DNA of 64,000 bases from Sulfurisphaera tokodaii str. 7 (GTDB lineage: Archaea > Thermoproteota > Thermoprotei_A > Sulfolobales > Sulfolobaceae), in the NCBI RefSeq assembly GCF_000011205.1, contig NC_003106.2, forward strand, positions 1,440,001 to 1,504,000, in the 5' to 3' direction. The notes under the pieces were generated by a model. That model ran no database searches. It had not been told where the DNA came from and saw nothing but the letters and a program-made list of their open reading frames with translations. The stretch's first letter is position 1. Each line of letters opens with the position of its first letter. The translations under genes were made by a program, and so were the position numbers. This document shows positions 41,534-49,409 of this stretch, piece after piece.

Positions 41534-42527
41534 CCAGAAGATCTATTGTAGCCTCCGCTATATCTATTGAATATCTTATAACTCTTCTTACTGAATCTAG
41601 TATAATTAGAAGTGAACTGGTCTTCTTAGGACTATAGTTTAAGTTTAATACTTTTTCTGATAAGCTTCTATTTTTATATAGTAACTCAAATTCTTTATTT
41701 ATGATATTATGAGACATATCTTTATCTTTTTCATTAAATGCATTTATAGAACTCTTAAAGAAGTCTGCTACTTCGTTACCATGATCGTATATTTCTTTTT
41801 CCTCTAATTTTCCTAGAATTGGCAATTGATCAACAATCCTCAAACTATGGTCTGAGACTCTCTCAATAGATTTTGCAACAGAGTAAAGATTAACTAATTG
41901 TGTCAAATTATATTTTTCATTTTCAATTATTTCTGGATATTCTATAGATAACGAAAGCTGTCTTACTATATAGAAATAAAATCTATCTACATCATCATCT
42001 CTACTGATGATCTCTTTCGATAAGTCCGAATCACCATCATATAATGCTTTAAATGAATCTCTTAGCATATTGTACGATATGTTAGCAGCTCTTGTAATTG
42101 ATTTTGTCAGAGAAAGCTCTTTTTCACTTACTAGAAACTGAATTGTTAATGAATTTGAGTCTTCATCTATTATTTCAGCACCTAATAATCTATTTCTAAT
42201 AGTTTCTTTAATTCTTTCCCTATCTTCAGAAGAAAATTTACTACAACTCACTGTTAATAACGTGAATCCAGCCATATAGTATGCTATAATTTCTCTTATT
42301 ACAAAACTAATATCTGGCCTATCACAATTTAAGGAGATTTTTTTCTCTTTTTTTTCATTACTTTCACTCTTTTTTGGAACCAAAATTAATCTTGCGTGTC
42401 TATCTTGAAATATCTCTATCTCATCCCCTGGTTGAAGGAGATACTGTTTTACCCATGTCTTTGGTAAAGATATTATGTATGTTGATCCTCCTGTTAATTG
42501 TATTTTTCTCACTATAGGTTTTACCAT
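41496..42527 (-). CDS. AbrB-domain / PhoU-domain protein
   Basis: A 343-residue protein with an N-terminal AbrB/SpoVT DNA-binding module (IQLTGGSTYIISLPKTWVKQYLLQPGDEIEI split at about 8-40) and two PhoU-type helical bundles (about 130-335; ISRDDDVDRFYFYIVRQL and KSIERVSDHSLRIVDQL are typical). This fusion is common in archaea and is thought to regulate phosphate uptake or act as a transcription regulator. No phosphate-transport genes are nearby. Confidence 0.88.
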   Translation of the reverse strand: MVKPIVRKIQLTGGSTYIISLPKTWVKQYLLQPGDEIEIFQDRHARLILVPKKSESNEKKEKKISLNCDRPDISFVIREIIAYYMAGFTLLTVSCSKFSSEDRERIKETIRNRLLGAEIIDEDSNSLTIQFLVSEKELSLTKSITRAANISYNMLRDSFKALYDGDSDLSKEIISRDDDVDRFYFYIVRQLSLSIEYPEIIENEKYNLTQLVNLYSVAKSIERVSDHSLRIVDQLPILGKLEEKEIYDHGNEVADFFKSSINAFNEKDKDMSHNIINKEFELLYKNRSLSEKVLNLNYSPKKTSSLLIILDSVRRVIRYSIDIAEATIDLLAKQTEQDEELDN

Positions 42528-42548
42528 AACTATATTCGCTATATATTA

Positions 42549-43046
42549 TTATGCTGGTGCTTTATATTTTTCTTTTAGCTCTTCATTAGCTATTTTTTCA
42601 GCTTCTTCAAGAACCTTTTTTACTTCTTCACTTTCTTTTAATACAATTTGGGCTTCAGGATGTACAGTATATGATAAGTTAAGAATTATATCATCTATAA
42701 GGGGTCCGAACTCTATAGAGTTTCCTAGGTTTCCTCTTAAACTCTCTAAAGCTTTAACTACAGGATATATATAGTCTTTCAAAGAGTTCAAAATCATTAA
42801 AGTTTCTAATCTAATTTCTAGTATTTCTAGTAAGACTCTAACTTTTAACAAATTAAAAATTATGTTTTTATTTATTTCTATTTCTTTGTAATATTCCTTG
42901 GATAAATAATTAAATCTACCAATATTATAAAGAGATAATTCTTCTAAAGTTTTTATTCTATTATCAATTCTAGCAATAAATGCGTCTATCCTATGAATGG
43001 TAAGCTTAATATCCGTAATAATCTCTGGCAATCCTTTCTTTTTCAC
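42549..43046 (-). CDS. ESCRT-III/CdvB-family protein, short form (CdvB3-like)
   Basis: A 165-residue all-helical protein. The family pattern is seen in LEILEIRLETLMILNSLKDYIYPVVKALESL and in the acidic C-terminal helix LEEAEKIANEELKEKY, which match the Snf7-like CdvB paralogues of Sulfolobus. It is shorter than CdvB and lacks a C-terminal MIM2/wH region, so it matches the short paralogue CdvB3, whose division role is accessory. GTG 43046 is the start. It lies 24 bases downstream of an ArsR-like regulator on the same strand. Confidence 0.78.
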   Translation of the reverse strand: MKKKGLPEIITDIKLTIHRIDAFIARIDNRIKTLEELSLYNIGRFNYLSKEYYKEIEINKNIIFNLLKVRVLLEILEIRLETLMILNSLKDYIYPVVKALESLRGNLGNSIEFGPLIDDIILNLSYTVHPEAQIVLKESEEVKKVLEEAEKIANEELKEKYKAPA

Positions 43047-43070
43047 ATAAAAGCTCTTATTTTATAACAT

Positions 43071-43379
43071 TTAAGAATTTTTAGACTCCTCCAGGAGTAA
43101 ACTGTCCAATGCAGATTTATACATTTTAAAAAATGTAGTTAGTTTGTATGGTGCTCCATAACCCTCTCCATCTTTATATACAATTTGATTTTCAATTAAT
43201 ACTTCTAAGTGATGAATAACAGTTTTATAATCTAGCCCTAAAGAATTAGCTATTTGATTTGCATTAAGAGGTTTTTCCTCAAGTAATCTAACTATTTTTA
43301 AACGTGTATTTCCTCCTCTAGAGGTAAGAAAGAGAAATTTAAAAAGTTTCTTTATCTGGCGTAATTCCTTTTCATTCAC
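43071..43379 (-). CDS. ArsR-like winged-helix regulator
   Basis: A 102-residue single-domain regulator: [37 protein letters not shown] is a standard ArsR-type winged helix, followed by a wing ([17 protein letters not shown]) and a dimerising C-terminal helix. No metal-binding cysteines are present, so it does not sense metals in the classic way. GTG start. Upstream of the CdvB-like gene, which it may co-express with. Confidence 0.85.
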   Translation of the reverse strand: MNEKELRQIKKLFKFLFLTSRGGNTRLKIVRLLEEKPLNANQIANSLGLDYKTVIHHLEVLIENQIVYKDGEGYGAPYKLTTFFKMYKSALDSLLLEESKNS

Positions 43380-43406
43380 TCTGGGTTTTAAGTTTATTTT
43401 TCACTC

Positions 43407-44765
43407 TTAATAAATTTCTCCAACTATAGCTCTTTGTACTACCTCTGTTATAATTTCAGAAACTGTAGGATGAGAGAACTGAACCTTATATAAATCGTCA
43501 ATTTTTAATGATAATTCCATAGCTAATGTAATTGTGTTAATTACTTCAGTAGCGTTTTCTCCTATCATATTAGCTCCTAAAATCCTATTATCTTCTCCAA
43601 TGACTATTTTTAGAAATCCTTCTGTTTCATTTAATGTCCATGCTCTTGGTATTTCTTTCATATTAACTTTTACTTCCCTTCCGTTTATTCCATTTTTCTT
43701 CAACTCTTCTAGTGTACTTCCAACTACACCTATTTCTAGGTCAGCAAATATAGAGGTTGGAATATATTTGGGCATTTGAGAATTTCTATTACCAATATTA
43801 TCGCCAGCGACTATACCTTGCCTCCATGCTTTAGTAGCTGATAAAGGCGCACCGGCTACATCTCCTACAGCATAAACTTTCGAGTTACTTGTTCTAGCTC
43901 TATTGTCGACTTTAATATAACCCCTTTGGTCAGTCTCAACTTTTATTGCCTTTAAGTCTATTCCGTCAGTAACTGGTTTTCTTCCGATTGTAATTACTGC
44001 TAAATCTCCAGAAATTTCTTCATTTGAAGAAGGTGTTTGTGCTTGAAATATTACTTTATCATCGCTCTTTATAATCCTAGATTTAGTATTTACGTAAATT
44101 CTCACTCCCTTTTCTTCTAGTCTTTTTTTAACTTCATTAGCTATTTCAATATCAATTCCAGGTACTGGAAGCAATCTAGGCATTAACTCTATTATTGTTA
44201 CATTTTTGTTTAGTGCTCTAAATAGAGTTGCTAGCTCAACACCAGCAACTCCTCCACCAACTATTATTATATTTTCTGGCAAGTTGGTCATATTCATTGC
44301 AGTCCAAGGATCTACTACATTCTTTCCATTGAGCGGAAAATCCGCAAGCGATAGAGGTTCTGAACCTGTCGCAATAACTAAATTCTCATAAGTATAAACT
44401 TTTCCATTTACTATTACTTCTCCCTCATTTTTTACCTCTCCTTTTCCAGAAAGTAGATCTATTTTATGCTTATTGATAACTTGGTATAAGTTATCTTTTA
44501 TTCCCTCGATAATATCATCTTTGAATTTATTCATCAGATTATAATTTATCTTTGCTGAAGTAGCTATCCATGGCGATTTTAATATCTTATTTACTATCTT
44601 TGCAGTATCTATTAATGTTTTTGATGGTATGCATGCTCTGTTTATACATTCACCGCCTATCTCATTTTTCTCTATGATTGCTACTTTTTTACCTAATTCG
44701 GCACTTCTTATTGCTGCGGCTAAACCTCCTACTCCTCCGCCGATTATGATCACGTCGTAATGCAT
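43407..44765 (-). CDS. lpdA: Dihydrolipoamide dehydrogenase-family flavoprotein
   Basis: A 452-residue pyridine nucleotide-disulfide oxidoreductase: FAD motif IIIGGGVGGL (about 6-15), redox-active cysteines C40 and C45 in GGECINRACIPSKT, NAD-binding IIVGGGVAGVELA, and the active-site His-Glu pair in FSHPTVSEIITE, the last being typical of lipoamide dehydrogenases. Mercuric reductase-type relatives share this frame but have extra cysteines not seen here. The 2-oxoacid dehydrogenase partners are not in the window. Confidence 0.88.
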   Translation of the reverse strand: MHYDVIIIGGGVGGLAAAIRSAELGKKVAIIEKNEIGGECINRACIPSKTLIDTAKIVNKILKSPWIATSAKINYNLMNKFKDDIIEGIKDNLYQVINKHKIDLLSGKGEVKNEGEVIVNGKVYTYENLVIATGSEPLSLADFPLNGKNVVDPWTAMNMTNLPENIIIVGGGVAGVELATLFRALNKNVTIIELMPRLLPVPGIDIEIANEVKKRLEEKGVRIYVNTKSRIIKSDDKVIFQAQTPSSNEEISGDLAVITIGRKPVTDGIDLKAIKVETDQRGYIKVDNRARTSNSKVYAVGDVAGAPLSATKAWRQGIVAGDNIGNRNSQMPKYIPTSIFADLEIGVVGSTLEELKKNGINGREVKVNMKEIPRAWTLNETEGFLKIVIGEDNRILGANMIGENATEVINTITLAMELSLKIDDLYKVQFSHPTVSEIITEVVQRAIVGEIY

Positions 44766-44767
44766 TA

Positions 44768-45148
44768 TTATCTCTTGTTTTTACTTATTAGATAAGATTT
44801 AAGCTTATTTAAAACGTAAATAAGATCCTTATGCAAATTATTTTTTTCTTCACTTTCACATAAGGCTAAAAATTCTAGTTCTGTATACACTTTATACTTT
44901 TTAAAAATATCCTCAAGAGATAATGATAAATCTAAATAATCTCTGCTAAAATCCTTTCCGTTCTTACAATATTTATATATAAAACTTAGAATTCCTAAAT
45001 CCATAATTCTTTTTCTTTTCTTTCCAACGAGAATTATTCTAACTCCTATAGGGATTTCTTTCTCTAAATTAGATAGATTTATTTCTCCTTCGTTAACTCT
45101 AATTACGGCTTCTTCCTCTTTTAGAAATCTGTTAACTATATCATCCAC
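44768..45148 (-). CDS. Small unknown protein
   Basis: A 126-residue protein, unrecognised. It is predicted to be mixed alpha/beta at the N-terminus (EEAVIRVNEGEINLSNLEKEIPIGVRIILVGKKRKR) and helical after residue 55. The stop lies two bases before the lipoamide dehydrogenase ATG, so both are likely on one mRNA. GTG start; divergent from taw3. Confidence 0.6.
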   Translation of the reverse strand: MDDIVNRFLKEEEAVIRVNEGEINLSNLEKEIPIGVRIILVGKKRKRIMDLGILSFIYKYCKNGKDFSRDYLDLSLSLEDIFKKYKVYTELEFLALCESEEKNNLHKDLIYVLNKLKSYLISKNKR

Positions 45149-45183
45149 AATATTTTAAAGTTACGATAAGTTAAAAAGAAAAG

Positions 45184-45828
45184 ATGAATAATTGGTTTAC
45201 GTATAAGCAGAGAGCCTGGGAAAGAGTAATTAGGGATAAAGAGATAGGATACCTTGATCCAGATATATTTGATACACTGGAAGTCTTTTTTAAAAGAAGG
45301 GATACTTTTACCCAAAGTAGTTGTAGCGGAAGAATTACGATAATAGATGCTGAGATGCCATGGGAGAGGAAAAATTCCAGTGTAGTCTTCAAAAATCATT
45401 TAGGAATTACGGTTACTGATTTGTTAGAAACTATAAATAAAGGGAAAGTTTGGAATTTATGGTTAGTAGTTCAAGGACCAATATTTCATGTTTATACTAG
45501 AACAAATGAAGAAGCTTGGAATATATTAAAATTAGCCAGATCTGTAGGTTTTAAACATAGTGGTGTTTTGACCGTAAATGAGAAAGGTGTATTGGTAGAG
45601 TTAAGAACTGGAGTAAAAATGGTGCATCTGCTCAAAGATAATTATGATGAAAAAGAAGCTAATGAGCTAGTAGTAATTGCTAACAAAGTATTACAGAAAG
45701 GAAAGGAGAAATTACGCAAATTAAAAGAAGTTGTTGAGAACTCATTGAATTCCAACAATTCTATGGAATTGAGGAAGAACTCTGAAGGGAATTCCGAGTT
45801 TCAATATAATATCAATAAGCTCTCTTAA
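45184..45828 (+). CDS. taw3: tRNA wybutosine-synthesis methyltransferase Taw3 (TYW3 family)
   Basis: SAM-dependent N4-methylation of the wyosine precursor at position 37 of tRNA-Phe. The 214-residue protein has the TYW3 signature SSCSGRI (residues 45-51), the N-terminal DxGYLDPDI and MPWERK segments, and VELRTGVKM towards the end. The last 29 codons (from about residue 186), rich in Asn and Ser, are read through the antisense of the end of queE and look unlike the family core. Confidence 0.9.
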   Translation: MNNWFTYKQRAWERVIRDKEIGYLDPDIFDTLEVFFKRRDTFTQSSCSGRITIIDAEMPWERKNSSVVFKNHLGITVTDLLETINKGKVWNLWLVVQGPIFHVYTRTNEEAWNILKLARSVGFKHSGVLTVNEKGVLVELRTGVKMVHLLKDNYDEKEANELVVIANKVLQKGKEKLRKLKEVVENSLNSNNSMELRKNSEGNSEFQYNINKLS

Positions 45829-46380
45829 GCCTTCCGTATAATTCTCTTTTCTTCCGTCGGGTTGAAGAATAACTTTGCTTGGTTCAATATTATTCTCTCT
45901 TATAAATCTTATTATTTCTTGAATATCCTCTAGTGGATTCACTATAACAAATTTAAAATATGTTACCCAATTATCATCTTTAAAATTATATTTAAATTTA
46001 TACCCAGAATTAGACAACTTAGGAGAAACAGAAAATATATCAACAAGTTCTCTTAGTTTTTTAGATGGTTTTATAGTACCACTTGTTTCTACTAAAACTT
46101 TATGATTAAGTGATTTTAATGCTTCAACTAATGGTAAAATATCTTGAAGTAATGGTTCCCCGCCTGTTATCGTAGTAAATTTAATTCTTTTATCAATTTT
46201 ATCAAGAATCTGTTCTATACTCATTTCCTCTCCATCATATTTGTGCCAAGCATATTTTGTATCACACCATATGCATCTTAAATGGCATCCAGCTAGTCTA
46301 ATAAAATTAGAAGGTGTTCCTATAACTTCTCCTTCACCCTGAATTGAGGTAAATATCTCGCTTATCCAGTATTTGACCAT
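45742..46380 (-). CDS. queE: 7-carboxy-7-deazaguanine synthase
   Basis: Radical SAM enzyme on the way to preQ0 and archaeosine in tRNA. The 212-residue protein has the cluster motif C32-x3-C36-x2-C39 in GCHLRCIWCDTKYAWH, the TGGEPLLQ segment, and ends with LPQFHRIVGIQ, as usual for QueE. Its last 87 bases overlap taw3 tail to tail, and its start overlaps the end of the NOG1 gene by 47 bases. Both it and Taw3 are tRNA-modification enzymes. Confidence 0.93.
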   Translation of the reverse strand: MVKYWISEIFTSIQGEGEVIGTPSNFIRLAGCHLRCIWCDTKYAWHKYDGEEMSIEQILDKIDKRIKFTTITGGEPLLQDILPLVEALKSLNHKVLVETSGTIKPSKKLRELVDIFSVSPKLSNSGYKFKYNFKDDNWVTYFKFVIVNPLEDIQEIIRFIRENNIEPSKVILQPDGRKENYTEGLRELIDIILKLGIPFRVLPQFHRIVGIQ

Positions 46381-47338
46381 TTTGTAGTAGGTTAATAACG
46401 TAATTTAAAAGTGTATCTAATCCTATATTCTTCTCAGCGCTTATCTCAAAAACTTTTTCAAGAATATTTTCCTTTATTTGCTTATATAATTCCTCGTTTT
46501 TATCATCTATCTTATTCAGTACTGGGATAACCACACTTTTAATGCTTTTCACTTCTTTGTATAAATCCAATTGTTCTTTCGCAGAATAAATTGAAGAATT
46601 TGATACGTCAAAGAGGAACAGTATGATTCCATTAAGGTTCTTTATTGCATTTATAGCCTTAAGCTCTATGCTGTTTCTTTCACTCATAGGTCTATCAAGT
46701 ATACCTGGAGTATCTATTACCTGAATTTTAACAATACCAGTATCTATGTGTCCTACATGGATTTCTTTAGTCGTGAAGGGATATGATGCAACTTCAGGTT
46801 TTGCGGATGAGATTTTACTTACTAAAGTGCTTTTACCTACATTTGGAGGACCAGCAATTATGATAGTTGGAAGATTAGGATCTATCGCTTTTAATTTTTT
46901 TAATTGGCTTGTTATGTCTATGAGCCAGTCAATACAATCCTTTCTACTACGTAATATAGAACTTACTCTTCCAAAACATTGTCTCATTAGTCTATTTGCT
47001 TCTTTTTCATCTGAAGATTTAATTAACCTTCTATAGCGTTCTATTATGTTAAACGATAACTGAACTCCCCTGTTTATTGCTCCTAAGCACATTTTTACCT
47101 TATCTATATCTGCGATAATCTCTATATTTTCTCTATAAAATGGATGTAACTGATCTATTCTAGGAAATTGCAATACAAAATCTCTGTATTTTTGAAGCTG
47201 TTCTTTATAAAAAAGTATTCTTTTTATTTCTCTCTCCTTTACATTTTTTCCTCCTATTTTAGGTATCCTATCTAGGACTATTTTTATTAAGTCCTCTGTC
47301 TTTGGTGGTATTTTTATATTTTCAAAGGGGTTTAACAT
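46334..47338 (-). CDS. NOG1-type ribosome-assembly GTPase
   Basis: A 334-residue GTPase of the OBG-HflX-NOG1 class. The helical N-terminus is that of NOG1 (RDFVLQFPRIDQLHPFYREN); G1 is AGPPNVGKST (163-171), G3 DTPG in VQVIDTPGILDRP-like IQVIDTPGIL, and G4 NKID. Eukaryotic NOG1 helps release the 60S particle; the archaeal homologue likely acts on the 50S subunit. It overlaps queE and touches the tRNA-binding gene (seven bases). Confidence 0.9.
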   Translation of the reverse strand: MLNPFENIKIPPKTEDLIKIVLDRIPKIGGKNVKEREIKRILFYKEQLQKYRDFVLQFPRIDQLHPFYRENIEIIADIDKVKMCLGAINRGVQLSFNIIERYRRLIKSSDEKEANRLMRQCFGRVSSILRSRKDCIDWLIDITSQLKKLKAIDPNLPTIIIAGPPNVGKSTLVSKISSAKPEVASYPFTTKEIHVGHIDTGIVKIQVIDTPGILDRPMSERNSIELKAINAIKNLNGIILFLFDVSNSSIYSAKEQLDLYKEVKSIKSVVIPVLNKIDDKNEELYKQIKENILEKVFEISAEKNIGLDTLLNYVINLLQNGQILDKRDIYLNSG

Positions 47339-47673
47339 ACTTTTGTTCCTGCGGGAACTTCCCCATCTACTGTAAGTATTCTAGGTTTTATTCCTTTCTC
47401 CTCATCTTCTTTACAACCAGCAGCTAATATCATTCCCTGACTTTCAAATCCTCTTATTTTTTTAGGCTTTAAATTAGCTATGAGTATGACTCTTTTTCCC
47501 ACTAATTCTTCTGGCGTGTAAAATTCAGCTATACCAGAAATAATCTGCCTAGATTCACTGCCTAAATCAACGATTAATTTTAGTAATCTAGTTCCTTCTA
47601 TCCTCTCAGCTGACTTTACAATTCCTACTCTTAAATCTAATTTTGCAAAGTCGTCTATTGTAATTTCACTCAT
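47332..47673 (-). CDS. tRNA-binding domain protein (methionyl-tRNA synthetase beta / CsaA type)
   Basis: A 113-residue stand-alone EMAP/ARC1-type OB fold: FAKLDLRVGIVKSAERIEGTRLLKLIVDLG at the start, KPKKIRGFESQGMILAA in the middle. In archaea such proteins act as the separate C-terminal part (beta subunit, MetS) of methionyl-tRNA synthetase and strengthen tRNA binding. It shares the 108-base intergenic region with purC. Confidence 0.9.
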   Translation of the reverse strand: MSEITIDDFAKLDLRVGIVKSAERIEGTRLLKLIVDLGSESRQIISGIAEFYTPEELVGKRVILIANLKPKKIRGFESQGMILAAGCKEDEEKGIKPRILTVDGEVPAGTKVC

Positions 47674-47710
47674 AGGGGTTAAGTAAAATGAACTAGATAA
47701 TGAGTATTCG

Positions 47711-47728
47711 TTTACTTAGCTAAGTAAA
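47711..47728. promoter_or_regulatory. Perfect 18-base palindrome in the purC promoter region
   Basis: TTTACTTAGCTAAGTAAA is a perfect palindrome between the divergent starts of the tRNA-binding gene and purC. It lies about 25 bases upstream of the purC TATA element (TTTTTTATA, 47752-47760), which itself is 26 bases before ATG 47782. A related octamer TTAAGTAA occurs at 47679-47686 and a half site TACTTAGG at 47731-47738, so several protein dimers may bind. Confidence 0.65.
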
Positions 47729-47781
47729 AATACTTAGGTTATTAACACAAGTTTTTTATACTGCTCATGTAAAGTTGTCAT

Positions 47782-48486
47782 ATGGAATTTCTAAAGCTTA
47801 GTGAAGGGAAAACGAAAGAAGTTTATGCATATGACGATTCCCATGTTCTTTTGAAATTCAAAGATTCTATAACTGCGGGTGATGGTGCAAGGAAAGATAT
47901 ACTCGAAGGAAAAGGAATATTAAATGCACAAACTTCGGCGTTTTTATTTAGACTATTAGAATCAAAAGGAATAGAGACACACTATATTGGAATGTTTGAC
48001 GAAAGAACAATGATAGCTAAAAAACTAAAAATGATACCGGTTGAAGTTGTTTTAAGGAATATTGCTACTGGCAGTATAGTAAAGAGATTACCCATAAAAG
48101 AGGGTGAAGTTTTTGAGCCTCCAATTATAGAGTTTTTCCTTAAGGATGACGAAAGACATGATCCAATGCTAAATTACTATCACATGGAATACTTGAAATT
48201 AATGACAAGAAAAGAAGCAGAAAAAATAGAAGAGATTATGCTTAAGGTTAATGAGATTTTATATCCGTTTTTCAGAAGTAAAAAGCTTCTCCTCTATGAT
48301 TTTAAACTTGAATTTGGTAGAGTGAATGACAAGTTAATCATAGGTGATGAACTCACATTAGACTCTATGAGGATTAGAGAGGAAGGTTCCGGTAGAATAC
48401 TAGATAAAGATTTGTATAGGAAAGGAGCTGATTTAGAAACCGTCAAGAAGGCTTACGAAGAGTTCTTCAAAAGGATAAGTGAGTAA
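47782..48486 (+). CDS. purC: SAICAR synthetase
   Basis: Adds aspartate to CAIR in purine synthesis. The 234-residue protein starts [14 protein letters not shown], carries [11 protein letters not shown], the [13 protein letters not shown] motif and the end signature [12 protein letters not shown]. First gene of purCSQLFFDM; its ATG lies 26 bases after a TATA-like element, so the mRNA is probably leaderless. Confidence 0.97.
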   Translation: MEFLKLSEGKTKEVYAYDDSHVLLKFKDSITAGDGARKDILEGKGILNAQTSAFLFRLLESKGIETHYIGMFDERTMIAKKLKMIPVEVVLRNIATGSIVKRLPIKEGEVFEPPIIEFFLKDDERHDPMLNYYHMEYLKLMTRKEAEKIEEIMLKVNEILYPFFRSKKLLLYDFKLEFGRVNDKLIIGDELTLDSMRIREEGSGRILDKDLYRKGADLETVKKAYEEFFKRISE

Positions 48487-48487
48487 A

Positions 48488-48757
48488 ATGCTTTACCGTG
48501 TAGAACTGATAATAACTAATAAAGAAGGAGTAAGAGATCCAGAAGGAGAAACAATTCAGCGTTATGTTGTTAGTAGATTTAGCGATAAAATTATAGAAAC
48601 TAGAGCGGGAAAATACTTGGTATTTAGAGTTAATTCTAGTAGTCAGCAAGAGGCTACGGAATTAGTTAAAAAGTTAGCCGATGAAATGAGACTCTACAAC
48701 CCAATAGTCCATAAAATTGAAATTAGGGCGAATAGGATTGAAGACAGCAGTAATTAA
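48488..48757 (+). CDS. purS: FGAM synthase subunit PurS
   Basis: Small bridging subunit of the three-part FGAM synthase (PurS-PurQ-PurL). ATG 48488 gives 89 residues, with GTGAG four bases upstream; GTG 48479 would add three residues inside that site. Recognisable segments: YRVELIITNKEGVRDPEGETI and FSDKIIETRAGKYLVF. It overlaps purQ by 20 bases. Confidence 0.93.
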   Translation: MLYRVELIITNKEGVRDPEGETIQRYVVSRFSDKIIETRAGKYLVFRVNSSSQQEATELVKKLADEMRLYNPIVHKIEIRANRIEDSSN

Positions 48758-49409
48758 ATTCCCTGGTACAACATGTGAGATCGACGTTTACAAGGCTCTG
48801 TTAGAGGCTGGAGTAGAAGCTGAAATTGTAAAATATAAGGATTTTGATCCCGATAAGTATAGTGCAGTTATTTTGCCAGGAGGTTTTAGTTTTGGTGATT
48901 ATCTTAGAGCTGGTAGTATTGCCGCTAGTACGGAAACAATTAAGAAAGTTAAAGAAATGGCGGATGAGGGTAAAATTGTAATCGGAATATGCAACGGATT
49001 TCAAATATTGGTTGAAAGTGGTCTCTTAGAAGGTGCTCTTTTACCTAACTTAAATTTGCGTTTTATCAGTAAGTGGGTTTACTTGAGAGTCGTTAGATTT
49101 GATACAGCTGTAACTCGTGGATTAAATAAGACTATTCTAAAAATGCCTATAGCACATGCAGAAGGGAGATTTTATTTAGATAATGTAGAGAAAGCAAAGA
49201 AATATGCTGTTATGTTATATTGTGACGAAAATGGTAATGTGAACGATATGGTAAATCCTAATGGTTCAATTCTCAATATAGCTTCAATTGCTAATGAAGA
49301 AGGAAATGTCATAGGCATGATGCCACATCCAGAGAGGGCATCTTTCAAATTAACCTCTATAACGGGTGAAACTGATGGATTATTATTATTTAAGGGGTTA
49401 AGAAAATGA
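48738..49409 (+). CDS. purQ: FGAM synthase glutaminase subunit PurQ
   Basis: Class I amidotransferase that supplies ammonia to PurL. TTG 48738 gives KTAVIKFPGTTCEIDVYKA, the normal PurQ start; the frame continues seven codons upstream to TTG 48717, inside purS. Triad: GICNGFQ with the nucleophilic cysteine and MPHPERAS. 223 residues. Overlaps purL by four bases. Confidence 0.95.
   Translation: MKTAVIKFPGTTCEIDVYKALLEAGVEAEIVKYKDFDPDKYSAVILPGGFSFGDYLRAGSIAASTETIKKVKEMADEGKIVIGICNGFQILVESGLLEGALLPNLNLRFISKWVYLRVVRFDTAVTRGLNKTILKMPIAHAEGRFYLDNVEKAKKYAVMLYCDENGNVNDMVNPNGSILNIASIANEEGNVIGMMPHPERASFKLTSITGETDGLLLFKGLRK

Noticed and set aside
45136-45399. Minus-strand frames of 73-87 residues opposite taw3
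   Set aside because: They mirror the taw3 coding frame and show no domain or independent start signal.
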